A DNA stretch of 64,000 bases from Ptiloglossa arizonensis (GCF_051014685.1 NW_027478852.1:1-64000), one strand, 5' to 3'; positions 49,674-62,616 are shown, counted from the first letter of the stretch. The notes: generated by a model not told the origin, from the sequence alone. Numbers and translations: made by a program.

Positions 49674-52600
49674 TTGAGTTTCTCAAGCGTTTCTTACCTC
49701 CAAACTGCCACATCTCGCGAACGGATTGACCAATCCGCAAAATTTCTGTTGCATCTGAAAGTGGAAACTCGCCCGATTACAACGGTAAGTGTAGTTTTCC
49801 CCTAGGCCGTTCCAGTTATTCGTTTCGAGCATCAGAACTGCGAAAATTTTGAGTTTCTCATGCGTTTCTTACCTCCAAACTGCCATTTCTCGCGAACGGA
49901 TTGACCAATCCGCAAAATTTCTGTTGCATCTGAAAGTAGAAACTCGCCTGATTACAACGGTGGGTGTAGTTTTCCCCTAGGCCGTTCTAGTTATTTGTTT
50001 CGAGCATCAGAACTGCGAAAATTTTGAGTTTCTCAAGCGTTTCTTACCTCCAAACTGCCATATCTCGCGAACGGATTGACCAATCCGCAAAATTTCTGTT
50101 GCATTTGAAAGTAGAAACTCGCCCGATTACAACGGTATGCGCACTTTTCCCCTGGGCCGTTCTAGTTATTCGTTTCGAGCATCGGAACTGCGAAAATTTT
50201 GAGTTTCTAAAGCGTTTCTTATCTCCAAACTTCCATATCTCGCGAACGGATTGATCAATCCGCAAAATTTCTGTTGCATCTGAAAGTAGAAACTCGCCCG
50301 ATTACAACGGTAGGTGTAGTTTTCCCCTAGGCCGTTCTAGTTATTCGTTTCGAGCATCGGAACTGCGAAAATTTTGAGTTTCTCAAGCGTTTCTTACCTC
50401 CAAACTGCCATATCTCGCGAACGGATTGACCAATCCGCAAAATTTCTCTTGCTTCTGAAAGTAGAAACTCGCCCGATTACAACGGTATGCGCACTTTTCC
50501 CCTAGGCGGTTCTAGTTATTCGTTTCGAGCATCAGAACTGCGAAAATTTTGAGTTTCTCAAGCGTTTCTTACCTCCAAACTGCCATATCTCGCGAACGGA
50601 TTGACCAATCCGCAAAATTTCTGTTGCATTTGAAAGTAGAAACTCGCCCGATTACAACGGTATGCGCACTTTTCCCCTGGGCCATTCTAGTTATTCGTTT
50701 CGAGCATCGGAACTGCGAAAATTTTGAGTTTCTAAAGCGTTTCTTATCTCCAAACTTCCATATCTCGCGAACGGATTGATCAATCCGCAAAATTTCTGTT
50801 GCATCTGAAAGTAGAAACTCGCCCGATTACAACGGTAGGTGTAGTTTTCCCCTAGGCCGTTCTAGTTATTCGTTTCGAGCATCAGAACTGCGAAAATTTT
50901 GAGTTCCTCAAGCGTTTCTTACTTCCAAACTGCCATATCACGCGAACGGATTGACCAATCCGCAAAATTTCTGTTGCATCTGAAAGTAGAAACTCGCCCG
51001 ATTACAACGGTATGCGTACTTTTCCCCCAGGCCTTTCTATTTATTCGTTTCGAGCATCAGAACTGCGAAAATTTTGAGTTTCTCAAGCGTTTCTTACATC
51101 CAAACGGCCATATCTCGCGAACGGATTGACCAATCCGCATGATTTCTGTTGCATCTGAAAGTAGAAACTCGCCCGTTTACATCGGTATGCGTACTTTTCC
51201 CCTAGGCCGTTCTAGTTATTCGTTTCGAGCATCAGAACTGCGAAAATTTTGAGTTTCTCAAGCGTTTCTTACCTCCAAACTGCCACATCTCGCGAACGGA
51301 TTGACCAATCCGCAAAATTTCTGTTGCATCTGAAAGTGGAAACTCGCCCTATTACAACGGTAAGTGTAGTTTTCCGCTAGGCCGTTCCAGTTATTCGTTT
51401 CGAGCATCAGAACTGCGAAAATTTTGAGTTTCTCATGCGTTTCTTACCTCCAAACTGCCATTTCTCGCGAACGGATTGACCAATCCGCAAAATTTCTGTT
51501 GCATCTGATAGTAGAAACTCGCCTAATTACAACGGTGGGTGTAGTTTTCCCCTAGGCCGTTCTAGTTATTTGTTTCGAGCATCAGAACTGCGAAAATTTT
51601 GAGTTTCTCAAGCGTTTCTTACCTCCAAACTGCCATATCTCGCGAACGGATTGACCAATCCGCAAAATTTCTGTTGCATTTGAAAGTAGAAACTCGCCCG
51701 ATTACAACGGTATGCGCCCTTTTCCCCTGGGCCGTTCTAGTTATTCGTTTCGAGCATCGGAACTGCGAAAATTTTGAGTTTCTAAAGCGTTTCTTATCTC
51801 CAAACTTCCATATCTCGCGAACGGATTGATCAATCCGCAAAATTTCTGTTGCATCTGAAAGTAGAAACTCGCCCGATTACAACGGTAGGTGTAGTTTTCC
51901 CCTAGGCCGTTCTAGTTATTCGTTTCGAGCATCAGAACTGCGAAAATTTTGAGTTCCTCAAGCGTTTCTTACCTCCAAACTGCCATATCACGCGAACGGA
52001 TTGACCAATCCGCAAAATTTCTGTTGCATCTGAAAGTAGAAACTCGCCCGATTACAACGGTATGCGTACTTTTCCCCCAGGCCTTTCTATTTATTCGTTT
52101 CGAGCATCAGAACTGCGAAATTTTGAGTTTCTCAAGCGTTTTTTACCTCCAAACTGTCACATCTCGCGAACGGATTGACCAATCCGCAAAATTTCTGTTG
52201 CATTTGAAAGTAGAAACTCGCCCGATTACAACGGTATGCGCACTTTTCCCCTGGGCCGTTCTAGTTATTCGTTTCGAGCATAAAACTGCGAAAATTTTGA
52301 GTTTCTAAAGCGTTTCTTATCTCCAAACTGCCATATCTCGCGAAGGGATTGATCAATCCGCAAAATTTCTGCTGCATCTGAAAGTAGAAACTCGCCCGTT
52401 TACAACAGTATGCGCACTTTTCCCCTAGGCCGTTCTAGTTATTCGTTTCGAGCATCAGAACTGCGAAAATTTTGAGTTTCTCAAGCGTTTCTTACATCCA
52501 AACGGCCATATCTCGCGAACGGATTGACCAATCCGCATGATTTCTGTTGCATCTGAAAGTAGAAACTCGCCCGATTACAACGGTATGCGTACTTCTCCCC

Positions 52601-52821
52601 TAGGCCGTTCTAGTCATTCGTTTCGAGCATCAGAACTGCGAAAATTTTGAGTTTCTCAAGCGTTTCTTACATCCAAACGGCCATATCTCGCGAACGGATT
52701 GACCAATCCGCATGATTTGTGTTGCATCTGAAAGTAGAAACTCGCCCGATTACAACGGTATGCGTACTTCTCCCCTAGGCCGTTCTAGTCATTCGTTTCG
52801 AGCATCAGAACTGCGAAAATT

Positions 52822-52996
52822 TTGAGTTTCTCAAGCGTTTCTTACATCCAAACGGCCATATCTCGCGAACGGATTGACAAATTCGCAAGATTTCTGTTGC
52901 TCCTGAAAGTAGAAACTCGCCCGATTACAACGGTATGCGCACTTTTCCCCTGGGCCATTCTAGTTATTCGTTTCGAGCATCGGAACTGCGAAAATT
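52822..52996 (+). repeat. Hybrid monomer Q/F
   Basis: The 5' half is type Q with gacaaattcgcaag and gctcctg. The 3' half is type F with cccctgggccatt and catcgg. An identical unit sits at 56495-56669 because it lies inside the 3,673-bp duplication. The closest Q relative with the same gacaaattc change is at 62966. Confidence 0.88.
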
Positions 52997-53521
52997 TTGA
53001 GTTTCTAAAGCGTTTCTTATCTCCAAACTTCCATATCTCGCGAACGGATTGATCAATCCGCAAAATTTCTGTTGCATCTGAAAGTAGAAACTCGCCCGAT
53101 TACAACGGTAGGTGTAGTTTTCCCCTAGGCCGTTCTAGTTATTCGTTTCGAGCATCAGAACTGCGAAAATTTTGAGTTCCTCAAGCGTTTCTTACTTCCA
53201 AACTGCCATATCACGCGAACGGATTGACCAATCCGCAAAATTTCTGTTGCATCTGAAAGTAGAAACTCGCCCGATTACAACGGTATGCGTACTTTTCCCC
53301 CAGGCCTTTCTATTTATTCGTTTCGAGCATCAGAACTGCGAAAATTTTGAGTTTCTCAAGCGTTTCTTACATCCAAACGGCCATATCTCGCGAACGGATT
53401 GACCAATCCGCATGATTTCTGTTGCATCTGAAAGTAGAAACTCGCCCGTTTACATCGGTATGCGTACTTTTCCCCTAGGCCGTTCTAGTTATTCGTTTCG
53501 AGCATCAGAACTGCGAAAATT

Positions 53522-53696
53522 TTGAGTTTCTCAAGCGTTTCTTACCTCCAAACTGCCACATCTCGCGAACGGATTGACCAATCCGCAAAATTTCTGTTGC
53601 ATCTGAAAGTGGAAACTCGCCCGATTACAACGGTATGCGCACTTTTCCCCTGGGCCGTTCTAGTTATTCGTTTCGAGCATCGGAACTGCGAAAATT
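53522..53696 (+). repeat. Hybrid monomer J/F' inserted between I and K
   Basis: It begins as J (cacatc, aagtggaaac) but ends as F' (gcgcac, cccctgggccg, catcgg), yet is followed by K as a J would be. The F' tail is therefore a short internal replacement rather than a simple crossover, which is the pattern expected of gene conversion. The duplicate is at 57195-57369. Confidence 0.85.
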
Positions 53697-54046
53697 TTGA
53701 GTTTCTCATGCGTTTCTTACCTCCAAACTGCCATTTCTCGCGAACGGATTGACCAATCCGCAAAATTTCTGTTGCATCTGATAGTAGAAACTCGCCTGAT
53801 TACAACGGTGGGTGTAGTTTTCCCCTAGGCCGTTCTAGTTATTTGTTTCGAGCATCAGAACTGCGAAAATTTTGAGTTTCTCAAGCGTTTCTTACCTCCA
53901 AACTGCCATATCTCGCGAACGGATTGACCAATCCGCAAAATTTCTGTTGCATTTGAAAGTAGAAACTCGCCCGATTACAACGGTATGCGCACTTTTCCCC
54001 TGGGCCGTTCTAGTTATTCGTTTCGAGCATCGGAACTGCGAAAATT

Positions 54047-57000
54047 TTGAGTTTCTCAAGCGTTTCTTACCTCCAAACTGCCATATCTCGCGAACGGATT
54101 GACCAATCCGCAAAATTTCTCTTGCTTCTGAAAGTAGAAACTCGCCCGATTACAACGGTATGCGCACTTTTCCCCTAGGCGGTTCTAGTTATTCGTTTCG
54201 AGCATCAGAACTGCGAAAATTTTGAGTTTCTCAAGCGTTTCTTACCTCCAAACTGCCATATCTCGCGAACGGATTGACCAATCCGCAAAATTTCTGTTGC
54301 ATTTGAAAGTAGAAACTCGCCCGATTACAACGGTATGCGCACTTTTCCCCTGGGCCATTCTAGTTATTCGTTTCGAGCATCGGAACTGCGAAAATTTTGA
54401 GTTTCTAAAGCGTTTCTTATCTCCAAACTTCCATATCTCGCGAACGGATTGATCAATCCGCAAAATTTCTGTTGCATCTGAAAGTAGAAACTCGCCCGAT
54501 TACAACGGTAGGTGTAGTTTTCCCCTAGGCCGTTCTAGTTATTCGTTTCGAGCATCAGAACTGCGAAAATTTTGAGTTCCTCAAGCGTTTCTTACTTCCA
54601 AACTGCCATATCACGCGAACGGATTGACCAATCCGCAAAATTTCTGTTGCATCTGAAAGTAGAAACTCGCCCGATTACAACGGTATGCGTACTTTTCCCC
54701 CAGGCCTTTCTATTTATTCGTTTCGAGCATCAGAACTGCGAAAATTTTGAGTTTCTCAAGCGTTTCTTACATCCAAACGGCCATATCTCGCGAACGGATT
54801 GACCAATCCGCATGATTTCTGTTGCATCTGAAAGTAGAAACTCGCCCGTTTACATCGGTATGCGTACTTTTCCCCTAGGCCGTTCTAGTTATTCGTTTCG
54901 AGCATCAGAACTGCGAAAATTTTGAGTTTCTCAAGCGTTTCTTACCTCCAAACTGCCACATCTCGCGAACGGATTGACCAATCCGCAAAATTTCTGTTGC
55001 ATCTGAAAGTGGAAACTCGCCCTATTACAACGGTAAGTGTAGTTTTCCGCTAGGCCGTTCCAGTTATTCGTTTCGAGCATCAGAACTGCGAAAATTTTGA
55101 GTTTCTCATGCGTTTCTTACCTCCAAACTGCCATTTCTCGCGAACGGATTGACCAATCCGCAAAATTTCTGTTGCATCTGATAGTAGAAACTCGCCTAAT
55201 TACAACGGTGGGTGTAGTTTTCCCCTAGGCCGTTCTAGTTATTTGTTTCGAGCATCAGAACTGCGAAAATTTTGAGTTTCTCAAGCGTTTCTTACCTCCA
55301 AACTGCCATATCTCGCGAACGGATTGACCAATCCGCAAAATTTCTGTTGCATTTGAAAGTAGAAACTCGCCCGATTACAACGGTATGCGCCCTTTTCCCC
55401 TGGGCCGTTCTAGTTATTCGTTTCGAGCATCGGAACTGCGAAAATTTTGAGTTTCTAAAGCGTTTCTTATCTCCAAACTTCCATATCTCGCGAACGGATT
55501 GATCAATCCGCAAAATTTCTGTTGCATCTGAAAGTAGAAACTCGCCCGATTACAACGGTAGGTGTAGTTTTCCCCTAGGCCGTTCTAGTTATTCGTTTCG
55601 AGCATCAGAACTGCGAAAATTTTGAGTTCCTCAAGCGTTTCTTACCTCCAAACTGCCATATCACGCGAACGGATTGACCAATCCGCAAAATTTCTGTTGC
55701 ATCTGAAAGTAGAAACTCGCCCGATTACAACGGTATGCGTACTTTTCCCCCAGGCCTTTCTATTTATTCGTTTCGAGCATCAGAACTGCGAAATTTTGAG
55801 TTTCTCAAGCGTTTTTTACCTCCAAACTGTCACATCTCGCGAACGGATTGACCAATCCGCAAAATTTCTGTTGCATTTGAAAGTAGAAACTCGCCCGATT
55901 ACAACGGTATGCGCACTTTTCCCCTGGGCCGTTCTAGTTATTCGTTTCGAGCATAAAACTGCGAAAATTTTGAGTTTCTAAAGCGTTTCTTATCTCCAAA
56001 CTGCCATATCTCGCGAAGGGATTGATCAATCCGCAAAATTTCTGCTGCATCTGAAAGTAGAAACTCGCCCGTTTACAACAGTATGCGCACTTTTCCCCTA
56101 GGCCGTTCTAGTTATTCGTTTCGAGCATCAGAACTGCGAAAATTTTGAGTTTCTCAAGCGTTTCTTACATCCAAACGGCCATATCTCGCGAACGGATTGA
56201 CCAATCCGCATGATTTCTGTTGCATCTGAAAGTAGAAACTCGCCCGATTACAACGGTATGCGTACTTCTCCCCTAGGCCGTTCTAGTCATTCGTTTCGAG
56301 CATCAGAACTGCGAAAATTTTGAGTTTCTCAAGCGTTTCTTACATCCAAACGGCCATATCTCGCGAACGGATTGACCAATCCGCATGATTTGTGTTGCAT
56401 CTGAAAGTAGAAACTCGCCCGATTACAACGGTATGCGTACTTCTCCCCTAGGCCGTTCTAGTCATTCGTTTCGAGCATCAGAACTGCGAAAATTTTGAGT
56501 TTCTCAAGCGTTTCTTACATCCAAACGGCCATATCTCGCGAACGGATTGACAAATTCGCAAGATTTCTGTTGCTCCTGAAAGTAGAAACTCGCCCGATTA
56601 CAACGGTATGCGCACTTTTCCCCTGGGCCATTCTAGTTATTCGTTTCGAGCATCGGAACTGCGAAAATTTTGAGTTTCTAAAGCGTTTCTTATCTCCAAA
56701 CTTCCATATCTCGCGAACGGATTGATCAATCCGCAAAATTTCTGTTGCATCTGAAAGTAGAAACTCGCCCGATTACAACGGTAGGTGTAGTTTTCCCCTA
56801 GGCCGTTCTAGTTATTCGTTTCGAGCATCAGAACTGCGAAAATTTTGAGTTCCTCAAGCGTTTCTTACTTCCAAACTGCCATATCACGCGAACGGATTGA
56901 CCAATCCGCAAAATTTCTGTTGCATCTGAAAGTAGAAACTCGCCCGATTACAACGGTATGCGTACTTTTCCCCCAGGCCTTTCTATTTATTCGTTTCGAG

Positions 57001-57719
57001 CATCAGAACTGCGAAAATTTTGAGTTTCTCAAGCGTTTCTTACATCCAAACGGCCATATCTCGCGAACGGATTGACCAATCCGCATGATTTCTGTTGCAT
57101 CTGAAAGTAGAAACTCGCCCGTTTACATCGGTATGCGTACTTTTCCCCTAGGCCGTTCTAGTTATTCGTTTCGAGCATCAGAACTGCGAAAATTTTGAGT
57201 TTCTCAAGCGTTTCTTACCTCCAAACTGCCACATCTCGCGAACGGATTGACCAATCCGCAAAATTTCTGTTGCATCTGAAAGTGGAAACTCGCCCGATTA
57301 CAACGGTATGCGCACTTTTCCCCTGGGCCGTTCTAGTTATTCGTTTCGAGCATCGGAACTGCGAAAATTTTGAGTTTCTCATGCGTTTCTTACCTCCAAA
57401 CTGCCATTTCTCGCGAACGGATTGACCAATCCGCAAAATTTCTGTTGCATCTGATAGTAGAAACTCGCCTGATTACAACGGTGGGTGTAGTTTTCCCCTA
57501 GGCCGTTCTAGTTATTTGTTTCGAGCATCAGAACTGCGAAAATTTTGAGTTTCTCAAGCGTTTCTTACCTCCAAACTGCCATATCTCGCGAACGGATTGA
57601 CCAATCCGCAAAATTTCTGTTGCATTTGAAAGTAGAAACTCGCCCGATTACAACGGTATGCGCACTTTTCCCCTGGGCCGTTCTAGTTATTCGTTTCGAG
57701 CATCGGAACTGCGAAAATT
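54047..57719 (+). repeat. 3,673-bp, 21-monomer tandem duplication, copy 2
   Basis: Every unit and every private mutation listed for copy 1 recurs 3,673 bp downstream. I saw no difference between the copies while reading. After the final F' (57545) the array continues with G rather than another E-like unit, so the duplication is a single event. It is probably the youngest large rearrangement in the window, or else an assembly duplication. Confidence 0.93.
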
Positions 57720-59118
57720 TTGAGTTTCTAAAGCGTTTCTTATCTCCAAACTTCCATATCTCGCGAACGGATTGATCAATCCGCAAAATTTCTGTTGCAT
57801 CTGAAAGTAGAAACTCGCCCGATTACAACGGTAGGTGTAGTTTTCCCCTAGGCCGTTCTAGTTATTCGTTTCGAGCATCAGAACTGCGAAAATTTTGAGT
57901 TCCTCAAGCGTTTCTTACCTCCAAACTGCCATATCACGCGAACGGATTGACCAATCCGCAAAATTTCTGTTGCATCTGAAAGTAGAAACTCGCCCGATTA
58001 CAACGGTATGCGTACTTTTCCCCCAGGCCTTTCTATTTATTCGTTTCGAACATCAGAACTGCGAAAATTTTGAGTTTCTCAAGCGTTTTTTACCTCCAAA
58101 CTGTCACATCTCGCGAACGGATTGACCAATCCGCAAAATTTCTGTTGCATTTGAAAGTAGAAACTCGCCCGATTACAACGGTATGCGCACTTTTCCCCTG
58201 GGCCGTTCTAGTTATTCGTTTCGAGCATAAAACTGCGAAAATTTTGAGTTTCTAAAGCGTTTCTTATCTCCAAACTGCCATATCTCGCGAAGGGATTGAT
58301 CAATCCGCAAAATTTCTGCTGCATCTGAAAGTAGAAACTCGCCCGTTTACAACAGTATGCGCACTTTTCCCCTAGGCCGTTCTAGTTATTCGTTTCGAGC
58401 ATCAGAACTGCGAAAATTTTGAGTTTCTCAAGCGTTTCTTACATCCAAACGGCCATATCTCGCGAACGGATTGACCAATCCGCATGATTGCTGTTGCATC
58501 TGAAAGTAGAAACTCGCCCGATTACAACGGTATGCGTACTTCTCCCCTAGGCCGTTCTAGTCATTCGTTTCGAGCATCAGAACTGCGAAAATTTTGAGTT
58601 TCTCAAGCGTTTCTTACATCCAAACGGCCATATCTCGCGAACGGATTGACCAATCCGCATGATTTCTGTTGCGTCTGAAAGTAGAAACTCGCCCGATTAC
58701 AACGGTATGCGTACTTCTCCCCTAGGCCGTTCTAGTCATTCATTTCGAGCATCAGAACTGCGAAAATTTTGAGTTTCTCAAGCGTTTCTTACCTCCAAAC
58801 TGCCATATCTCGCGAACGGATTGACCAATCCGCAAAATTTCTGTTGCTTCTGAAAGTAGAAACTCGCCCGATTACAACGGTATGAGCACTTTTCCCCTAG
58901 GCCGTTCTAGTTATTCGTTTCGAGCATCAGAACTGCGAAAATTTTGAGTTTCTCAAGCGTTTCTTACCTCCAAACTGCCATATCTCGCGAACGGATTGAC
59001 CAATCCGCAAAATTTCTGTTGCTTCTAAAAGTTGAAACTCGCCCGATTACAACGGTTTGCGCACTTTTCCCCTAGGCCGTTCTAGTTATTCGTTTCGAGC
59101 ATCAGAACTGCGAAAATT

Positions 59119-59993
59119 TTGAGTTTCTCAAGCGTTTCTTACCTCCAAACTGCCATATCTCGCGAACGGATTGACCAATCCGCAAAATTTCTGTTGCGTT
59201 TGAAAGTAGAAACTCGCCCGATTACAACGGTATGCGCACTTTTCCCCTGGGCCGTTCTAGTTATTCGTTTCGAGCATCGGAACTGCGAAAATTTTGAGTT
59301 TCTAAAGCGTTTCTTATCTCCAAACTTCCATATCTCGCGAACGGATTGATCAATCCGCAAAATTTCTGTTGCATCTGAAAGTAGAAACTCGCCCGATTAC
59401 AACGGTAGGTGTAGTTTTCCCCTAGGCCGTTCTAGTTATTCGTTTCGAGCATCAGAACTGCGAAAATTTTGAGTTCCTCAAGCGTTTCTTACTTCCAAAC
59501 TGCCATATCACGCGAACGGATTGACCAATCCGCAAAATTTCTGTTGCATCTGAAAGTAGAAACTCGCCCGATTACAACGGTATGCGTACTTTTCCCCCAG
59601 GCCTTTCTATTTATTCGTTTCGAGCATCAGAACTGCGAAAATTTTGAGTTTCTCAAGCGTTTCTTACCTCCAAACTGCCACATCTCGCGAACGGATTGAC
59701 CAATCCGCAAAATTTCTGTTGCATTTGAAAGTAGAAACTCGCCCGATTACAACGGTATGCGTACTTCTCCCCTAGGCCGTTCTAGTCATTCGTTTCGAGC
59801 ATCAGAACTGCGAAAATTTTGAGTTTCTCAAGCGTTTCTTACCTCCAAACTGCCACATCTCGCGAACGGATTGACCAATCCGCAAAATTTCTGTTGCATT
59901 TGAAAGTAGAAACTCGCCCGATTACAACGGTATGCGCACTTTTCCCCTAGGCCGTTCTAGTTATTCGTTTCGAGCATCAGAACTGCGAAAATT
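59119..59993 (+). repeat. 5-monomer HOR unit, 875 bp
   Basis: F' (59119, gttgcgtttg), G (59294), H (59469), T-like (59644, cacatc with gtacttctc) and a C-like unit of 175 bp (59819, cacatc, gcatttg, cccctagg). The next unit at 59994 restarts the order. Confidence 0.88.
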
Positions 59994-61043
59994 TTGAGTT
60001 TCTCAAGCGTTTCTTACCTCCAAACTGCCATATCTCGCGAACGGATTGACCAATCCGCAAAATTTCTGTTGCGTTTGAAAGTAGAAACTCGCCCGATTAC
60101 AACGGTATGCGCACTTTTCCCCTGGGCCGTTCTAGTTATTCGTTTCGAGCATCGGAACTGCGAAAATTTTGAGTTTCTAAAGCGTTTCTTATCTCCAAAC
60201 TTCCATATCTCGCGAACGGATTGATCAATCCGCAAAATTTCTGTTGCATCTGAAAGTAGAAACTCGCCCGATTACAACGGTAGGTGTAGTTTTCCCCTAG
60301 GCCGTTCTAGTTATTCGTTTCGAGCATCAGAACTGCGAAAATTTTGAGTTCCTCAAGCGTTTCTTACTTCCAAACTGCCATATCACGCGAACGGATTGAC
60401 CAATCCGCAAAATTTCTGTTGCATCTGAAAGTAGAAACTCGCCCGATTACAACGGTATGCGTACTTTTCCCCCAGGCCTTTCTATTTATTCGTTTCGAGC
60501 ATCAGAACTGCGAAAATTTTGAGTTTCTCAAGCGTTTCTTACCTCCAAACTGCCACATCTCGCGAACGGATTGACCAATCCGCAAAATTTCTGTTGCATT
60601 TGAAAGTAGAAACTCGCCCGATTACAACGGTATGCGTACTTCTCCCCTAGGCCGTTCTAGTCATTCGTTTCGAGCATCAGAACTGCGAAAATTTTGAGTT
60701 TCTCAAGCGTTTCTTACCTCCAAACTGCCACATCTCGCGAACGGATTGACCAATCCGCAAAATTTCTGTTGCTTCTAAAAGTTGAAACTCGCCCGATTAC
60801 AACGGTTTGCGCACTTTTCCCCTAGGCCGTTCTAGTTATTCGTTTCGAGCATCAGAACTGCGAAAATTTTGAGTTTCTCAAGCGTTTCTTACCTCCAAAC
60901 TGCCATATCTCGCGAACGGATTGACCAATCCGCAAAATTTCTGTTGCTTCTAAAAGTTGAAACTCGCCCGATTACAACGGTTTGCGCACTTTTCCCCTAG
61001 GCCGTTCTAGTTATTCGTTTCGAGCATCAGAACTGCGAAAATT
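59994..61043 (+). repeat. 6-monomer HOR unit, 1,050 bp
   Basis: F', G, H and T as at 59119, followed by two P-like units at 60694 and 60869, both with ttctaaaag and ggtttgcg. The first P-like unit begins cacatc, so it is a C/P hybrid. A third restart at 61044 runs F', G, H, T before C2 at 61744. Confidence 0.88.
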
Positions 61044-62092
61044 TTGAGTTTCTCAAGCGTTTCTTACCTCCAAACTGCCATATCTCGCGAACGGATTGAC
61101 CAATCCGCAAAATTTCTGTTGCGTTTGAAAGTAGAAACTCGCCCGATTACAACGGTATGCGCACTTTTCCCCTGGGCCGTTCTAGTTATTCGTTTCGAGC
61201 ATCGGAACTGCGAAAATTTTGAGTTTCTAAAGCGTTTCTTATCTCCAAACTTCCATATCTCGCGAACGGATTGATCAATCCGCAAAATTTCTGTTGCATC
61301 TGAAAGTAGAAACTCGCCCGATTACAACGGTAGGTGTAGTTTTCCCCTAGGCCGTTCTAGTTATTCGTTTCGAGCATCAGAACTGCGAAAATTTTGAGTT
61401 CCTCAAGCGTTTCTTACTTCCAAACTGCCATATCACGCGAACGGATTGACCAATCCGCAAAATTTCTGTTGCATCTGAAAGTAGAAACTCGCCCGATTAC
61501 AACGGTATGCGTACTTTTCCCCCAGGCCTTTCTATTTATTCGTTTCGAGCATCAGAACTGCGAAAATTTTGAGTTTCTCAAGCGTTTCTTACCTCCAAAC
61601 TGCCACATCTCGCGAACGGATTGACCAATCCGCAAAATTTCTGTTGCATTTGAAAGTAGAAACTCGCCCGATTACAACGGTATGCGTACTTCTCCCCTAG
61701 GCCGTTCTAGTCATTCGTTTCGAGCATCAGAACTGCGAAAATTTTGAGTTTCTCAAGCGTTTCTTACCTCCAAACTGCCACATCTCGCGAACGGATTGAC
61801 CAATCCGCAAAATTTCTGTTGCATTTGAAAGTAGAAACTCGCCCGATTACAACGGTATGCGCACTTTTCCCCTGGGCCGTTCTAGTTAGTCGTTTCGAGC
61901 ATAAAACTGCGAAAATTTTGAGTTTCTAAAGCGTTTCTTATCTCCAAACTGCCATATCTCGCGAAGGGATTGATCAATCCGCAAAATTTCTGTTGCATCT
62001 GAAAGTAGAAGCTCGCCCGTTTACAACAGTATGCGCACTTTTCCCCTAGGCCGTTCTAGTTATTCGTTTCGATCATCAGAACTGCGAAAATT

Positions 62093-62616
62093 TTGAGTTT
62101 CTCAAGCGTTTCTTACATCCAAACGGCCATATCTCGCGAACGGATTGACCAATCCGCATGATTTCTGTTGCATCTGAAAGTAGAAACTCGCCCGATTACA
62201 ACGGTATGCGAACTTCTCCCCTAGGCCGTACTAGTCATTCGTTTCGAGCATCAGAACTGCGAAAATTTTGAGTTTCTCAAGCGTTTCTTACCTCCAAACT
62301 GCCATATCTCGCGAACGGATTGACCAATCCGCAAAATTTCTGTTGCAATTGAAAGTAGAAACTCGCCCGATTACAACGGTATGCGCACTTTTCCCCTTGG
62401 CCGTTCTAGTTATTCGTTTCGAGCATAAAATTGCGAAAATTTTGAGTTTCTCAAGCGTTTCTTACATCCAAACGGCCATATCTCGCGAACGGATTGACCA
62501 ATTCGCAAGATTTCTGTTGCTCCTGAAAGTAGAAACTCGCCCGATTACAACGGTATGCGCACTTTTCCCCTAGGCCGTTCTAGTTATTCGTTTCGAGCAT
62601 CAGAACTGCGAAAATT
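62093..62616 (+). repeat. A, U, Q triplet, copy 1 (524 bp)
   Basis: A has tgcgaactt and gccgtactag. U has gcaattg, ccccttgg and cataaaattg (174 bp). Q has caattcgcaag and gctcctg. The next copy follows directly at 62617-63140 with the same order; there A keeps gccgtactag, U has cataaaactg, and Q has gacaaattc. Confidence 0.88.

Larger units (their letters stand above)
43729..50373 (+). repeat. Domain 7: M, A, U, Q, R, S stretch and 17-monomer module
   Basis: It starts with a C-like unit, A (private aaacgtcc), an A/C2 hybrid (44079, gttagtcg), M (44253), A (44428, gccgtactag), U (44603), then Q, R, S, A, A2 from 44777. From 45651 it runs B, C, A, A2, D, E and enters the 17-monomer module at 46700-49673. 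J, K, F' and G follow, ending at 50373. The A2 unit at 45476 has a private ctcaaacg. The domain is essentially a merged copy of parts of domains 4 and 5. Confidence 0.88.
50374..54046 (+). repeat. 3,673-bp, 21-monomer tandem duplication, copy 1
   Basis: It starts with an E-like unit carrying ctaggcggttc. Then come F, G, H, I, J, K, F', G, H2, C', M, A, A, followed by a Q/F hybrid, G, H, I, a J/F' hybrid, K and F'. Private mutations are shared with copy 2: ccctattac and ccgctagg in J, ctgatag and gcctaatt in K, gcgccctttt in F', gcgaaattttgag before C', and gatttgtgttgc in the second A. The G unit just before 50374 ends in catcgg, an F' tail, which places the left exchange point between about 50330 and 50352. 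Confidence 0.93.
57720..61743 (+). repeat. Domain 9: 5- to 6-monomer HOR with F', G, H, T
   Basis: G, H2, C', M, A, A, D and P (57720-59118) lead in, with private changes gattgctgttgc, gttgcgtctg and atgagcac. The string F', G, H and a T-like unit then begins at 59119, 59994 and 61044. It is completed by one C-like unit (five monomers, 875 bp) the first time and by two P-like units (six monomers, 1,050 bp) the second. The F' units share gttgcgtttg, and P units share aaaagttgaaac, setting them apart from the 17-20 kb heptamer. Confidence 0.9.

Noticed and set aside
50374..57719. Certain assembly artefact
   Set aside because: The two copies look identical on reading, but their outer flanks differ (G before copy 1, G then H2 after copy 2), which a real duplication also gives. 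The sequence alone cannot decide, so it is kept as a finding.
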